A DNA stretch of 64,000 bases from Haematococcus lacustris (taxonomy: Eukaryota > Chlorophyta > Chlorophyceae > Chlamydomonadales > Haematococcaceae), in contig JASKMD010000005.1 of assembly GCA_030144725.1 (NCBI GenBank), positions 4,525,151-4,589,150 of the forward strand, given 5' to 3'. The notes beneath the pieces are model-generated. The model searched no databases. It saw only the letters and a program-made list of their open reading frames with translations, and was not told the origin of the DNA. Below, piece after piece: positions 44,800 through 55,935 of the stretch. Position 1 is the first letter of the stretch, and each line of letters starts with the position of its first letter. The position numbers and the translations under genes were made by a program.

Positions 44800-47700
44800 T
44801 TGGTGGACGTCCCAGATCATGTGCGGGGCAAGGACGACACCTGGGCCATCCTGGGCGTCATCATTGACAACAAGACTTCAGCTGACTCGCATGTCACCGG
44901 CTACATGAATCCCATCTTCGAGGCTTTCCAGGGAGCGCTGGGAACAGACGTCTCCAAGCACGTCCACCTGCGCAGTGAAGACCTTGGCGACCGCCCCACT
45001 GTGGGGCCCCGGCTGTACCCAATAGTGGTCAGTCTGGTGGCGGACACTCCAGCCAGGCAAGCAGTACTTAACAAATGGACCCTACCCCTAAACCCATCCC
45101 CACGTCCATGCCTAGCCCTAGCCCTAGCCCTAGCCCTAGCCCTAGCCCTAGCCCTAGCCCTAGCCCTAGCCCTAGCCCTAGCCCTAGCCCTAGCCCTAGC
45201 CCTAGCCCTAGCCCTAGCCCTAGCACTAACCCTAACCCTAACCCCAACCCAAAACCATCCCCACGTCCATGCCCAGCCCTAGCCCTAGCCCTAGCCCTAG
45301 CCCTAGCCCTAGCCCTGCGCCCTAGCCCTAGCCCTAGCCCTAGCCCTAGCCCTAGCCCTAACCCTAGCCCTAGCCCTAACCCTAACCCCAACCCGTAACC
45401 ATACTTCCATGGCATTGAGCATGAGTACCTTTTGCATGCAGGGCTGCTTGGTCTAATGGCATGGGCCATGGCGCCAATATGAACAGCACGGGGTGTTGGC
45501 TGAATACCAAGCAGTGTAGCAAGGGTGGTGTCCTTCACAAAGGAGCTATGTGGCAGGCCTTGCAACGTGATCACCAACATGTGGCACCCTGTGGATGCAG
45601 GGCTGCTTGGTCTGGCGGGATGCAAGCGGGCGCCAACATGAACTGCATGTGGTGCTGGCTCAGTACCCCCAAGTATGGCAAGGAAGGAGTCCATCCCATG
45701 GGCTACGTCGAACCTGTGGACGCACCAACAATCCCACCAGCAGTCAGACCTCCAACACCTTTGGCTGCCGGTGAGGCAGCTCCAGCCAAGGTGCACATGA
45801 TGGATGCGTGCATGCGACTGACGGCTGAGGAGTTCAAGCTGCGGGGAGACCTGGTGAAGGCTGCTCTAGAGCATGGGGGTCAGGAGCATGTGGGCCTGAA
45901 GCCGGGCCAGCATGGCTGTAACCGCCCTGCTCTCATCCTGGAGTTCCTTCGGTATGTGGAGGGCACGTGGGTCCATGTCGTGCCCATAGCCCACAGCCTG
46001 CTGTTTGGGCTGGTGAAAAACCACCTGCTGTGGCTGCTTTCTACCAAGGAGAACAGCCCTTTCGACACCCATGAACGCAAGCTCATTGAGGAGCGCTTCA
46101 AGCACATCCGCGTGCCAGTTGACTATGGACGCCAGCCCCATCACAGTGCCTCATGCAGGTACAACGACAAATCAACAGGGCAATGGTAGCAACAATGACA
46201 CAACTGGGACTAGGACAGCATAGATGTGTAAGAGAAGGAGTTGCTGTGCAATGTATGTAATCTATGGCTTGAGTGAATAAGGTAGGAGCATAATCACACG
46301 AGATGAAGATGCTATGTTTGCATTGCAGTGCCTGGATCATGGACGACTACATGAACTTCCTCAAGCACGAGTGGGAGTATGTGTTCTTGGACATCATGAA
46401 GCGAAGCACAACCAACCGCCGACTACACTTTGAGCTGTGGGAGCACCTGGTCCAAGCTGTGCTGCACTATCTCACGCCAGGTATGTAGGTTATAGATGTA
46501 ACTGAGGTACTGTTGTTACTAGGACCACCATAATATTCACCGTCATGGAGTGCTCTGATAACACATTCAAATGCTACTTTTGCCAGGTGCTGACACACCT
46601 GCAACAGTGGAGGCCAACATCCAAAAGGGCTTCCAGAACCTGCTGGACTACGCTAAAAAGCTGGAGAAGCACAAGGTGGACCTGCATGTCCCGGCCCACA
46701 TGTTCTCTCCCAACCTCCATATGTGTGTATGCCGGTGAGTGAGCAGAAGGGCGTTGATGTCAGTTACTCCACCATCTTCGAGACCAATAGCCCCTCCTAG
46801 TTTGTCACCATGAATAAGACGACCTATAACACCCCTCCAAAGGCAACTATGATACTCACTTTCCATGTAACTATGATTTCTAATGCAGTGCATGGATTGC
46901 TGTGATGTGCGCAGGCTGCTGTATCAAGAGCTGCAACGTGGCCGCAGCTTTCGTGATGCTGAGTTTTGGTTGGAGCGCGCCATGCAGTACATGAAGCGCT
47001 GGGGAGGCAAGCATGCACCAGGTTCTACCATTGGCCTCTCAGCCTGCCTGCGTGAGAAGGTGTACCGCCAAGCTCAGCGTTTCCTGCACAAGATCCGGGT
47101 GCTGCAGGGTCGGGAGGATGAGGAGGGTGGGCACCAATCGCAGCAGGGAGCAGAGGGTGAGCCGCTGGGGTCACAGCAAGAGGGTGCAGGGGATGGGACA
47201 AGGGGACTGGTGGAGCGCCCCAACAGTGGGGCTGGTCAGGTCCGGGCCCCCACCACAGTGGAGGACGCACAGCCAGAACCGGAGAGGAACTGCCAGTTGG
47301 TTGGCGCAGGATACCGTCAGTGCCCAGTCACGGATGGTGAGCAGTGGGTGCGCCAGGCGGTCTGCACTATGGTGGGGGAGCTCAATGCTGGGTTGAGGGG
47401 CGAGGGCAGCGGCTGGTGTGAGCAGGACGTCCTCGACCTGTTCTCTACTCCCCCTGCCACCAGTGGTGCTCCTGCCCAGCCCCCCAGCGTGCCGGGGCGG
47501 GTATGGTACTTCACCCGTGCAGAGTGCACACAGCAGATGATGTTCAGTGTGGCGTACAAGCGTGCAGAAAAGCGCAACAACAGCTGGGCCATGGATAAGT
47601 ACTACTACAGAAACAGCTTGTCCACAGTGAACGAGTATGCGGCCCACATCCAGTTCTGGGTGCGACTAGAGCATCCGGTCATCCCAGGCCGCTTTCTGCG

Positions 47701-48325
47701 AGTGGCCATCGCAAGGCTGTTCCCTGTCTACCCTATGGGTGGCCTGCCCAACTTGCTGCATGGCATGGGCCCAGAACCAGAGCCAGCAGTGGCAGCAGCA
47801 GCAGCCGCAGCACGGACACGCGGGCGAAAGAGACCAGCCCCACAGGACACAGCGGCCAAACGGCGGGCAACAGGTCAAAAGCCAGCAGCTGCAGCAACAG
47901 CGGGTGCGGCGACAGCAGCAGCAGGAGCAGGCGCAGCAGCAGCAACACCAACAGGAGGAGCAGAGGCTGCAGCAGCAGAAGCAGCAGCAACAGGAGCCGA
48001 GGCAGCAACAGCAGCAGCACCACCAGCCGGTGCTGGCCCCGCTGTTCCGCCCCATCACAATGGTGGGGCCAGCAACCGACAACGCCGCTCAACCCGTGTG
48101 GCCAAGGGGCCAGCCGCCGTCCCTCAAGAGCAGCCAACCCAGGCAAGCCCACCCTACCATCGGCGAGACAAGTTCAGGACAAAGGAGGCAGGTGCTGGTC
48201 CTGCAGAGTGGTTTGCAGTGAATGGGGAGCAGCTGCACACTCTGTTTGTGTCATTCTTTCCCACAGGCGAGGGCCATGGGGACATGTACTTTGTTCCATA
48301 CAACAGCCTCAGCAAGCAGCACTAG
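44800..48325 (+). CDS. Inner-element CACTA/EnSpm-like transposase, N-terminus missing
   Basis: Exons: 44800-45056 (after a CTCCAG acceptor; ends VADTPAR with a GC donor), 45442 or 45601 to 46158, 46329-46480, 46587-46734 and 46918-48325; phases agree throughout. Key blocks: LVDVPDHVRGKD, VADTPAR (second catalytic D region), ANMNCMWCWLS, YVEGTWVHVVPIAHSLLFG (the outer copy has VDH where this has IAH), FLKHEWEYVFLD, AEFWLERAMQYMK, WYFTRAECTQQ, HIQFWVRLEHP, a long Ala/Gln/Pro-rich linker with KRRATGQK, and a C-terminus GEGHGDMYFVPYNSLSKQH. Each matches the outer transposase. The first catalytic D (outer LALDW) and the N-terminal zinc-binding exons are absent and the third position is altered, so this copy is probably inactive as a nuclease. 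Confidence 0.72.
45057..45441 (+). repeat. Intron with (CCCTAG)n array
   Basis: CCCTAG units with some CCCTAA and CCCCAA between the GC donor (45057-45058) and the ATGCAG acceptor (45436-45441). The parallel array in the sister gene is at 43240-43595. Confidence 0.92.
45442..45760 (+). repeat. 159-bp in-frame tandem exon duplication
   Basis: Two copies start GGCTGCTTGGTCT (45442 and 45601), each right after an ATGCAG acceptor. They encode AAWSNGMGHGANMNSTGCWL and AAWSGGMQAGANMNCMWCWL. The frame is open through both, so either acceptor gives a continuous protein. Confidence 0.85.
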
Positions 48326-48429
48326 ACAGTTTACCTGTCGATGAGGTCACAACATACTGATTTGGCAGTGCTGATTGTAACCAGGTTGCGTCCAGGTTGC
48401 CATCAACCATCCAATCATCTTAACCTTGC

Positions 48430-49505
48430 ACTCGTCCCTGCACTCCTCCCTGCACTAATCCCTGCACTCGTCCCTGCACTCATCCCTGCACTAATCCCTG
48501 CACTAATCCCTGCATTCGTCCCTGCGATCATCCCTGCATTCGTCCCTGCGACTGTCCCTGCAATCGTCCCTGCGCTCATCCCTGCACTCGTCCCTGCGCC
48601 CGTCCCTGCGCCCCTTATCCCTGCACTCGTCCCTGCGCCCGTCGTCCCTGCACTCGTCCCTGCGCTCGTCCCTGCGTTCATCCCTGCATTCGTCCCTGCG
48701 CCCGTCATCCCTGCACTCGTCCCTGCGCTCATCCCTGCATTCGTCCCTGCGCTCGTCTCTGCGCCCGTCCCTGCGCCCGTAATCCCTGCACTCGTCCCTG
48801 CGCTCGTTATCCCTGCACTCGTCCCTGCGCCCGTCCCTGCGCCCATCCCTGCGCCCCTAAATCCCTGCACTCGTCCCTGCGCCCATAATCCCTGCACTCG
48901 TCCCTGCGCTCGTCCCTGCGCCCATCCCTGCGCCCCTAAATCCCTGCACTCGTCCCTGCGCCCACAATCCCTGCACTCGTCCCTGCGCTCGTCCCTGCGC
49001 CCGTCCCTGCGCCCGTCATCCCTGCGCTCGTCCCTGCGTTCATCCCTGCACTCGTCCCTGCGGTCGTCCCTGCGCCCATCCCTGCGCCCACAATCCCTGC
49101 ACTCGTCCCTGCATTCATCCCTGCATTCGTCCCTGCACCCGTCCCTGCATCCGTCCCTGCGCCCGAAATCCCTGCGCTCGTCCCTGCGCTCGCCCCTGCA
49201 CTCGTCCCTGCGCTTATCCCTGCGCTCGTCCCTGCGCCCATAATCCCTGCACTCGTCCCTGCGCTCATCCCTGCACTCGTCCCTGCGCCCGTCATCCCTG
49301 CATCCATCCCTGCACTCATCCCTGCATTCGTCCCTGCGCCCCCAAGCCATCCCTGCACTCGTCCCTGCACAACCCCCTCCATCCCTGCATTCGTCCCTGC
49401 GCCCCCCTTCCATCCCTGCGTTCGTCCCTGCACCCCCCCTTCCATCCCTGCGTTTGTCCCTGCGCCCCCCCCTCAATCCCTGCATCCGTCCCTGCGTGAA
49501 CGCCA
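48430..49505 (-). repeat. Right sub-terminal tandem array of the inner element
   Basis: Complement-type units (CCCTGCGCTCGT, CCCTGCACTCAT) over about 1.1 kb. Inverted counterpart of 40926-41685. Confidence 0.95.
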
Positions 49506-49506
49506 C

Positions 49507-49659
49507 GGGCCGCCGAGCCTCCGCCTTTGATTTTTTTGACCTGATTTCTTTTGGGATGGATTCCTTACATCACAAGCTACCAACTGGCCGAGTTTCAGCC
49601 CATTTGGACAAGGTTGACAAAAGCGCAGGGAAAAACGCAGGGACTAATTTGTAGGAGTG
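49507..49659 (-). repeat. Right terminal inverted repeat of inner element
   Basis: Complement of the left end. Ends GTAGGAGTG at 49659, followed by TG. Confidence 0.9.
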
Positions 49660-49661
49660 TG

Positions 49662-51710
49662 GGTCCTGAGTGGACCAGTTATTGGTGAAGGGGGCACCAC
49701 GGTTCATGATCTGCTCGTGGCTCAGCTTCATGCGGTCATCACACACTGTCACCTCCACCTGCATCAGGTGAAGCATCACCCCAAAGGCAAGGAACCGTTG
49801 ACCACTAGTTGCACCTACTAATGAGAGCTCATCAGCATCATCGAGCCTTATCATGATCATGGGACGCACCTCCTGCTGAGAGCCAGGCAGCCTTGCAGCG
49901 TTGTCGTGGCGTACCCCAAGGGGGCCTTCTCATCTGGGGGGTTGGGCGGCTTGGCGATGTTGCAACGATAACACAGCCTGGTGGCGCTGTGGCCCATGCT
50001 CCTGGTCACAGTGGCTCTGCATGCATGCAAACACCCCGAGTACTCCGGTCTCTGACGCTATGGTGGGCCACACAGTCAACGTCATGGTCACCAAGAGCAC
50101 CATTGCTGTGGGAGAGGTGGGAAGCTATACTTGGAGGTGGTGGGTCGTCTCGGTCTGTTTGCATGTCACTCACGTGGCGGGTGTATCTGCAACAAACACC
50201 ACTGGAACAGCGTGGATGAGGACCTTCTCAGCATGGCCTGGCGCCACACCCTCAACATCTGCGCCAATGTGGGGCTCCACTAGAACACCCAGGTCACCTG
50301 GACCCTCCACCGTCTTCCGGATGTCACCCAGGATGCAGTCCATGAAGCCGGTGAGGTGAGACTGGTGCTTCCCACCATAGATGATGGCAAGCACAGCGCT
50401 GCAGGAGGACTTGCCACACACGTCATCAGGCACATCCAACAGCCTCAACAACACCACGCCCACAGACCAGTTGGAATCAGGCCCCATGGTGACCCAGTCA
50501 AGGGCAAGCATGAACAGAGCTGTGCGGTCGCTGTTTCTCACTGCCTCGGGCAGCTTCTGCTGCATGTCACGCCATGCTGGACCTGCTCGGCAACAACACG
50601 CCATGCAACAACATCAGTACAGTCAGTGCTAGGTTGATGCATCAAGGATTAACCCCTCCCCCTCCTCCTCCCCCTCCCCCTCCCCCTCCCCCTCCCCCTC
50701 CCCCTCCCCCTCCCCCTCCCCCTCCCCCTCCCCCTCCCCCTCCCCCTCCCCCTCCCCCTCCCCCTCCCCCTCCCCCTCCCCCTCCCCCTCCCCCTCCCCC
50801 TCCCCCCCTCCCCCTCCCCTCCCCCTCCCCCTCCCCCTCCCCCTCCCCCTCCCCCTCCCCCTCCCCCTCCCCCTCCCCCTCCCCCTCCCCCTCCCCCTCC
50901 CCCTCCCCCTCCCCCTCCCCCTCCCCCTCCCCCTCCCCCTCCCCCTCCCCCTCCCCCTCCCCCTCCCCCTCCCCCTCCCCCTCCCCCTCCCCCTTCCCCC
51001 TCCCCCTCCCCCTCCCCCTCCCCCTCCCCCTCCCCCTCCCCCTCCCCCTCCCCCTCCCCCTCCCCCTCCTCCTCCCCCTCCCCCTCCCCCACAGCCCCTA
51101 GCTAGCATTGTAACCTACTTGCACGGAACGAGCCAGCAACAGGGTCAACGCCACGAGCAGCTGTGTACCACGCCATCACGTTCTTGCGGCTGAAGATGGT
51201 CTTGACGATGTTGCCAAAGCCAAAGTAAGCCAGCCTCCACATTGGCGCCAACAACTTCTCACTGGTGCCTGGCAAGCACCAACAAACAGCCATCCATGCA
51301 CCCCACCACATGTGCACCTTAGACCCAGTAAGCTCTCCACACTCACCTGGTCTCGCTGTCACCATGAAGCGAGCCACATTGCAATGTGGGCACTTGTCAT
51401 GCTCATGTTGTGGCCACTCGGACCTATGGACACCAAACATGTGGTTATAATTTGCCACATCACTCAACATTCATCACTCTATCTCCTAATCAGGCCATCC
51501 CCCCTTTGTGCATTGCATTCACCTTGTAATTTTGTCGTAGGTGTGCCCTGGGCAGAAGGGTGTCCCTGTTTTGCCACTGTTGCACACATGCTCCTCATAG
51601 CTGTCTGCGCACTGAACATCCAGTAGCTCGGTGAACTGGTAGAAGCTTGTGATCAAGTTCTTGTCTTGCTGGCCCACCAACACATCCTCCACCAATTGGC
51701 CCCTGCCCTG
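49662..51710 (-). CDS. Outer CACTA/EnSpm-like transposase, N-terminal half (continues at 40770)
   Basis: Minus-strand exons: about 51700-51523 (VEDVLVGQQDKNLITSFYQF, C residues in VQCADSYEEHVCNSG), 51423-51347 (HDKCPHCNVARFMVTARP, a zinc-binding CxxC), about 51262-51124 (LLAPMWRLAYFGF, GVDPVAGSF), 50582-50174 (LALDWVTMG with the first D at 50499; HLTGFMDCIL; VVFVADTPA with D at 50187), about 50016-49875 (GHSATRLCYRCNIAKPP) and 49776-49662 (VEVTVCDDRMKL to STQDP). GT-AG borders fit except between the last two exons, where I could not find a phase-consistent junction. Order and motifs are those of CACTA transposases (DDE/D nuclease). The start codon is uncertain because the 5' end runs into the 51-bp minisatellite shared with the divergent gene. 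Confidence 0.68.
50652..51092 (+). repeat. (CCTCCC)n array in a transposase intron
   Basis: About 73 units of CCCCCT, within the intron between minus-strand exons ending near 51124 and starting at 50582. Long Pro/Ser or Gly/Glu/Arg frames across it are artefacts. Confidence 0.97.
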
Positions 51711-54676
51711 CCCTGCCCCCTGCCCCCTGCCCCCTGCCCCCTGCCCTGCCCCCCAGCCATCCCCAGCAGCAGGAGTGCAGCAGCCCCCTGCCCCCTGCCC
51801 TGCCCCCCAGCCATCCCCAGCAGCAGGAGTGCAGCAGCCCCCTGCCCCCTGCCCTGCCCCCCAGCCATCCCCAGCAGCAGGAGTGCAGCAGCCCCCTGCC
51901 CCCTGCCCTGCCCCCCAGCCATCCCCAGCAGCAGGAGTGCAGCAGCCCCCTGCCCCCTGCCCTGCCCCCCAGCCATCCCCAGCAGCAGGAGTGCAGCAGC
52001 CCCCTGCCCCCTGCCCTGCCCCCCAGCCATCCCCAGCAGCAGGAGTGCAGCAGCCCCCTGCCCCCTGCCCTGCCCCCCAGCCATCCTCAGCAGCAGGAGT
52101 GAAGCAGCCCCCTGCCCCCTCCCCTGCCCCCCAGCCATCCCCAGCAGCAGGAGTGCAGCAGCCCCCTGCCCCCTGCCCTGCCCCCCAGCCATCCTCAGCA
52201 GCAGGAGTGAAGCAGCCCCCTGCCCCCTCCCCTGCCCCCCAGCCATCCCCAGCAGCAGGAGTGCAGCAGCCCCCTGCCCCCTGCCCTGCCCCCCAGCCAT
52301 CCTCAGCAGCAGGAGTGAAGCAGCCCCCTGCCCCCTCCCCTGCCCCCCCAGCCATCCCCAGCAGCAGGTGTGCAGCAGCACCCAGCCCCAACCACTGTCC
52401 AACAGCCAGCCTCAGCAGGGGTTGTGCGACAGTCCCCCGCCACACCAACAGCGGGTGTACCTGGGTTGAAGGCCCCCACCACAGGCCTAGGAACTGCCCT
52501 GCCTGCAGGTGTGCAGCGCAGCCCTGCCCCCCTCCCCTGTCCAGCGGCGTGCACCAGCAGCACGTGTGCAACTCAGCCTTGCCCCCTCCATTCCCCTGGT
52601 GCCTCCACCAGCAGCAGGAGGGCAGCATCAGCACCATCCGCCAGTGCAGCCCCACCGCCAGACACGCAGAGGGCAGTGGCCACAGGTGGGCACCAGCACC
52701 TGGGCGACAGGCACAGCAACAGGTGGGGCAGCAGCACCAGCATCAGCAGCAGGACCAGCGACAGGTGACTGAAGAGGAGCAGCAGCAGCCTGGAGGGGAG
52801 GGTGCTGGTCCCTCATCATCCAAGAGGCCGAGGCCTGCCGAGGATCAGGTAGGATCACAACATTACAGCATATAGGAGCAAGACAGCATCAGGGTGCATT
52901 GTGACAGTGGCTCATCCCAATGCTTCATTTACCATTGCAGGCCCTCATACAGTACCTGATTCAGAAGGTGGACACCGTGCAGGACACAGTCAACAGATTG
53001 GAGGTGAGACCCAAGCTGCCAAAAAGGCATAACAGCATTTCCAACTTGTAAACGACCACACTGAATGTAGGACGAGCTGGTGGGCAGAAGGAGGCTCCAC
53101 GTGTTGGCAAACACAGCCCTGACTGGAAGTGGCCAGTCAGGAGAGCAGGTGATCAGCTACAAACAGCCTACAACAGGTTTAATCCTTGTGCAGGGTTTCG
53201 TTGACCTAGTGCAGGGTTTCAGCTACGTGGTGCAGGGTTTCATTAACCTAGTGCACGGTTTAACTGACTCCAGCTGAATCTCAGTAGGATATGTGTGGAT
53301 TGTGTTTGCAGGCAAGCACAGGAGGCACCCTGCTGCATGGAGGAGCAATGCGGTTCCCCAGGAATACACAGGTACGAGTGGCATAACTAGCTGATATGAA
53401 TCGATAGTGACGGGTACTTGTGAGCATGTCGTGCATTGCTCCCTTACACGCAGGGAATGGTATATCAGCTGCCCACCTTGCTGCCATACACAGGGGATGT
53501 CTACCAGCCTCATGAGCTAGAGCAGTGTCGCCGAGCAGCTCTAGCTCATGGCCTGACCATCTGCCAGCTGCCCCAGCTAGTCATAGATATGGCAGCGGTG
53601 GTTGCGGCCAGCATCTTGATCACCAGGGTCTACAACCACATGGTCTTCAGCTCGGTCAATGCCAACAGCAAGACACAGTATGGCACTGGCCAGAGGGTGC
53701 AGGTGGTGTTGGCCAAGTCGAACAGGAACAGCAGTGGCGACCTAGACACGACCCTACAGCTGTTGTCTGACACCTATAACACGGCTGTGTACAGCAATCT
53801 GTCAGAAGAGAAGAAGAAGCAGGTGAGAAGACAGATAGATTAAGGCGTGCAATTGTTAACAGATGACACAAGCCACAGCAGTAGTACATAGCCATTGCGG
53901 CATTGAGGCATTTCCTAACTTACCTAGAGTCAGGGCTGCATGAAGCACAATAGACAGCACTCTGGGTGTGTTTGCAGGTGGATGAGGCCAAGGAGGTGTT
54001 GGCCCAGTACCTCACTCTCCTGCAGCCGGTGCTGAGGCAGCTGCTGGGCCGCCCCCTGAACGCCCTAGCAACCATCATCACTGACCCCACCTGGCAGCGT
54101 CGCCTGAACAGGAATGGGAACATGGTGACTACACTGGCCCAGCAGCTGGCTCAGGCCCAGGCTCCCCACACCGACTTCCTCCCTGTTGGCCCAGGGATGG
54201 ATGACGGCCTGGTGTTCCTGCTGGCACTCCAGGACTTCCCTCTGGTTGCCTACATGGGCAGCCACAAACTGTCCCAGTTGGCTGCAGCCCATTGCCGGCG
54301 GACGGCTGATGGACAAAAGCAAGTGGTGGAGGTGGGGGACATGGATGCCCTGGCCATGACCTTGCCACATCAACTGGGCACAGAGGTACTGGTGAAGGCT
54401 GGGCAGCTGGTGTTGTTCCGAGGCAACACAGTGCATGCTGGCAACGTGGGGGTGGCTGGCTCGTGCTGCGCCAGGCTGTATGGCTTTGGCCGGCCTGACA
54501 CAGTGGTTGACAACACCACCATGAACACCTCTGAGCTGGGAGACTTGTACCATGGGTTGTTTCAGCCCATCCAGGGGGAGGGCAATGGGCCCAAGATGGC
54601 AGACTGGAACAGGCGCGGCATGGCAGGCCAGTGGGTCAGCATCTCAGAGCCATACAAGCCTGATCAGCGTATTTGA
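51649..54676 (+). CDS. Outer-element Fe(II)/2-oxoglutarate dioxygenase-like protein, 6 exons
   Basis: Exons about 51649-52848, 52941-53003, 53071-53148, 53312-53371, 53454-53822 and 53978-54676. All later junctions are phase 0 with GT-AG borders; the true start in the first exon is uncertain. The N-terminal part is a Pro-rich 17-residue repeat, then a Gln-rich stretch, a basic SSSKRPRPAED (possible nuclear signal) and a short coiled coil (ALIQYLIQKVDTVQDTVNRL). TQYGTGQRVQVV matches TEYGTGQRKQLL of the inner paralog. In the last exon: H64-T-D66 (PHTDFLP, 54167), a GSHK motif near 95-98, H153 (NTVHAGN, 54434) and R166 (CARLYGF, 54473). The H-to-R spacing of 13 equals that of the inner paralog. 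This supports an iron- and 2-oxoglutarate-dependent oxygenase, with GSHK recalling PhyH. The substrate is unknown. Confidence 0.7.
51700..52370 (+). repeat. 51-bp minisatellite at the divergent 5' ends of the outer genes
   Basis: About 12 copies of a 51-bp unit (contains CCCCCCAGCCATCCCCAGCA). The plus frame gives the 17-residue QPPAPCPAPQPSPAAGV; minus frames are Gly-rich. Two unit variants (CCCTGCCCTG or CCCTCCCCTG) alternate toward the right. Confidence 0.95.
53160..53275 (+). repeat. GTGCAGGGTTTC copies inside intron 3 of the oxygenase gene
   Basis: Four copies of the sub-terminal motif within the intron 53149-53311. Similar copies lie at 40075-40215 in an intron of the transposase. Confidence 0.85.
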
Positions 54677-54706
54677 ACGATTGACAATGCATGGACAGCA
54701 TGGGTT

Positions 54707-54945
54707 CACTCCTACAAATTAATCCCTGCGTTTTTCCCTGCGTTTTAGGCCAACCTTGTCCGATTGGACTGAAATTTTGATAGATGGTGTTTTGCAGAAA
54801 ATAAAACATATTGTTTTTTGTAAACTTTTCTCAAAAAACAATATGTTTTATTTTTCGCAAAACACCATCTATCAAAATTTCAGTCCAATCGGACAAGGTT
54901 GGCCTAAAACGCAGGGAAAAACGCAGGGATTAATTTGTAGGAGTG
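54707..54945. mobile_element. Palindromic MITE, 239 bp, CACTCCTACAAATTA termini
   Basis: Near-perfect palindrome with arms of about 115 bp (ends CACTCCTACAAATTAATCCC; centre TTTTTGTAAACTTTTCTC). TT on each side (54705-54706, 54946-54947) fits a 2-bp duplication. No coding capacity. The same ends as the inner autonomous element. Confidence 0.92.
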
Positions 54946-55044
54946 TTGGGGTTGAGCTACAGCAGAGGGGCGGAGACTGTTTCTGCATGCGCAATTGATA
55001 CTTGACTCTGCAATGATGGTGGATGTGAGTTGAAATCAAAGCTT

Positions 55045-55935
55045 TGATGTAAACCCTGCACAAGGTCAGCGAAACCCTGCACAAGGTTAGTGAAACCCTG
55101 TGCTAGGTCTCAGTTGACTTAGGTGAATTCATAGTGGTTGCGAAACCCTGCACAAGGTCAGCGAAACCCTGCACAAGGTTAGCGAAACCCTGTGCTAGGT
55201 CTCAGTTGACTTAGGTGAATTCATAGTGGTTGCGAAACCCTGCACAAGGTCAGCGAAACCCTGCACAAGGTTAGCGAAACCCTGTGCTAGGTCTCAGTTG
55301 ACTTAGGTGAATTCATAGTGGTTGCGAAACCCTGCACAAGGTCAGCGAAACCCTGCACAAGGTTAGCGAAACCCTGTGCTAGGTCTCAGTTGACTTAGGT
55401 GAATTCATAGTGGTTGCGAAACCCTGCACAAGGTCAGCGAAACCCTGCACAAGGTTAACGAAACCCTGTGCTAGGTCTGAGTTGACTTAGGTGAAATCAT
55501 AGTGGTTGCGAAACCCTGCACAAGGTCAGCAAAACCCTGCACAAGGTTAACGAAACCCTGTGCTACGTCTGAGTTGACTTAGGTGAAATCATAGTGGTTG
55601 CGAAACCCTGCACAAGGTCAACAAAACCCTGCACAAGGTTAACGAAACCCTGTGCTACGTCTGAGTTGACTTGGGTGAAATCAATGCTTTCATCGAAACC
55701 CTGCACAAGGTCAGCGAAACCCTGCACAAGGTTACCGGAACCCTGTGCTAGGTCTGAGTTGACTTAGGTGAAATCGATGCTTGGATCGAAACCCTGCACA
55801 AGGTCGGCAAAACCCTGCACTGGGTCTCAAAACCCTGCACAAGGTTAGCAAAACCCTGCACAAGGTCAAGTGAAACCCTGCACAAGGTTTCAAAGGCTAA
55901 ATGTGCCTAAAAGGGAGAATTAACCGTGTGCAGGG
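55045..55935 (-). repeat. Right sub-terminal array of the outer element
   Basis: Tandem units of about 92 bp, each with three GAAACCCTGCACAAGG-type motifs plus CTCAGTTGACTTAGGTGAA, grading into single motifs. Inverted relative to the array at 37380-37905. Confidence 0.92.

Larger units (their letters stand above)
40773..49659. mobile_element. Inner CACTC-type transposon with transposase and dioxygenase-like genes (8,887 bp)
   Basis: The ends are CACTCCTTCAAATTAGTCCC (left) and CACTCCTACAAATTAGTCCC (right, complement), flanked by TG (40771-40772, 49660-49661). Inside both ends are arrays of CGCAGGGACGAGTGCAGGGA type. Two divergent genes: oxygenase-like (minus, 44.3-41.76 kb) and transposase (plus, 44.8-48.33 kb). 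Deleting the element and one TG rejoins the outer transposase frame (STQDP to AAVGCHGQP). The MITEs at 31394, 54707 and 63891 have the same termini. Confidence 0.9.

Noticed and set aside
50574..51108. Poly-Pro/Ser and poly-Gly/Glu frames in the (CCTCCC)n array
   Set aside because: Repeat translation inside an intron.
55045..55935. CRISPR array
   Set aside because: Eukaryotic context. The spacers repeat with the motif instead of being unique, and the array is mirrored at the other end of the element.
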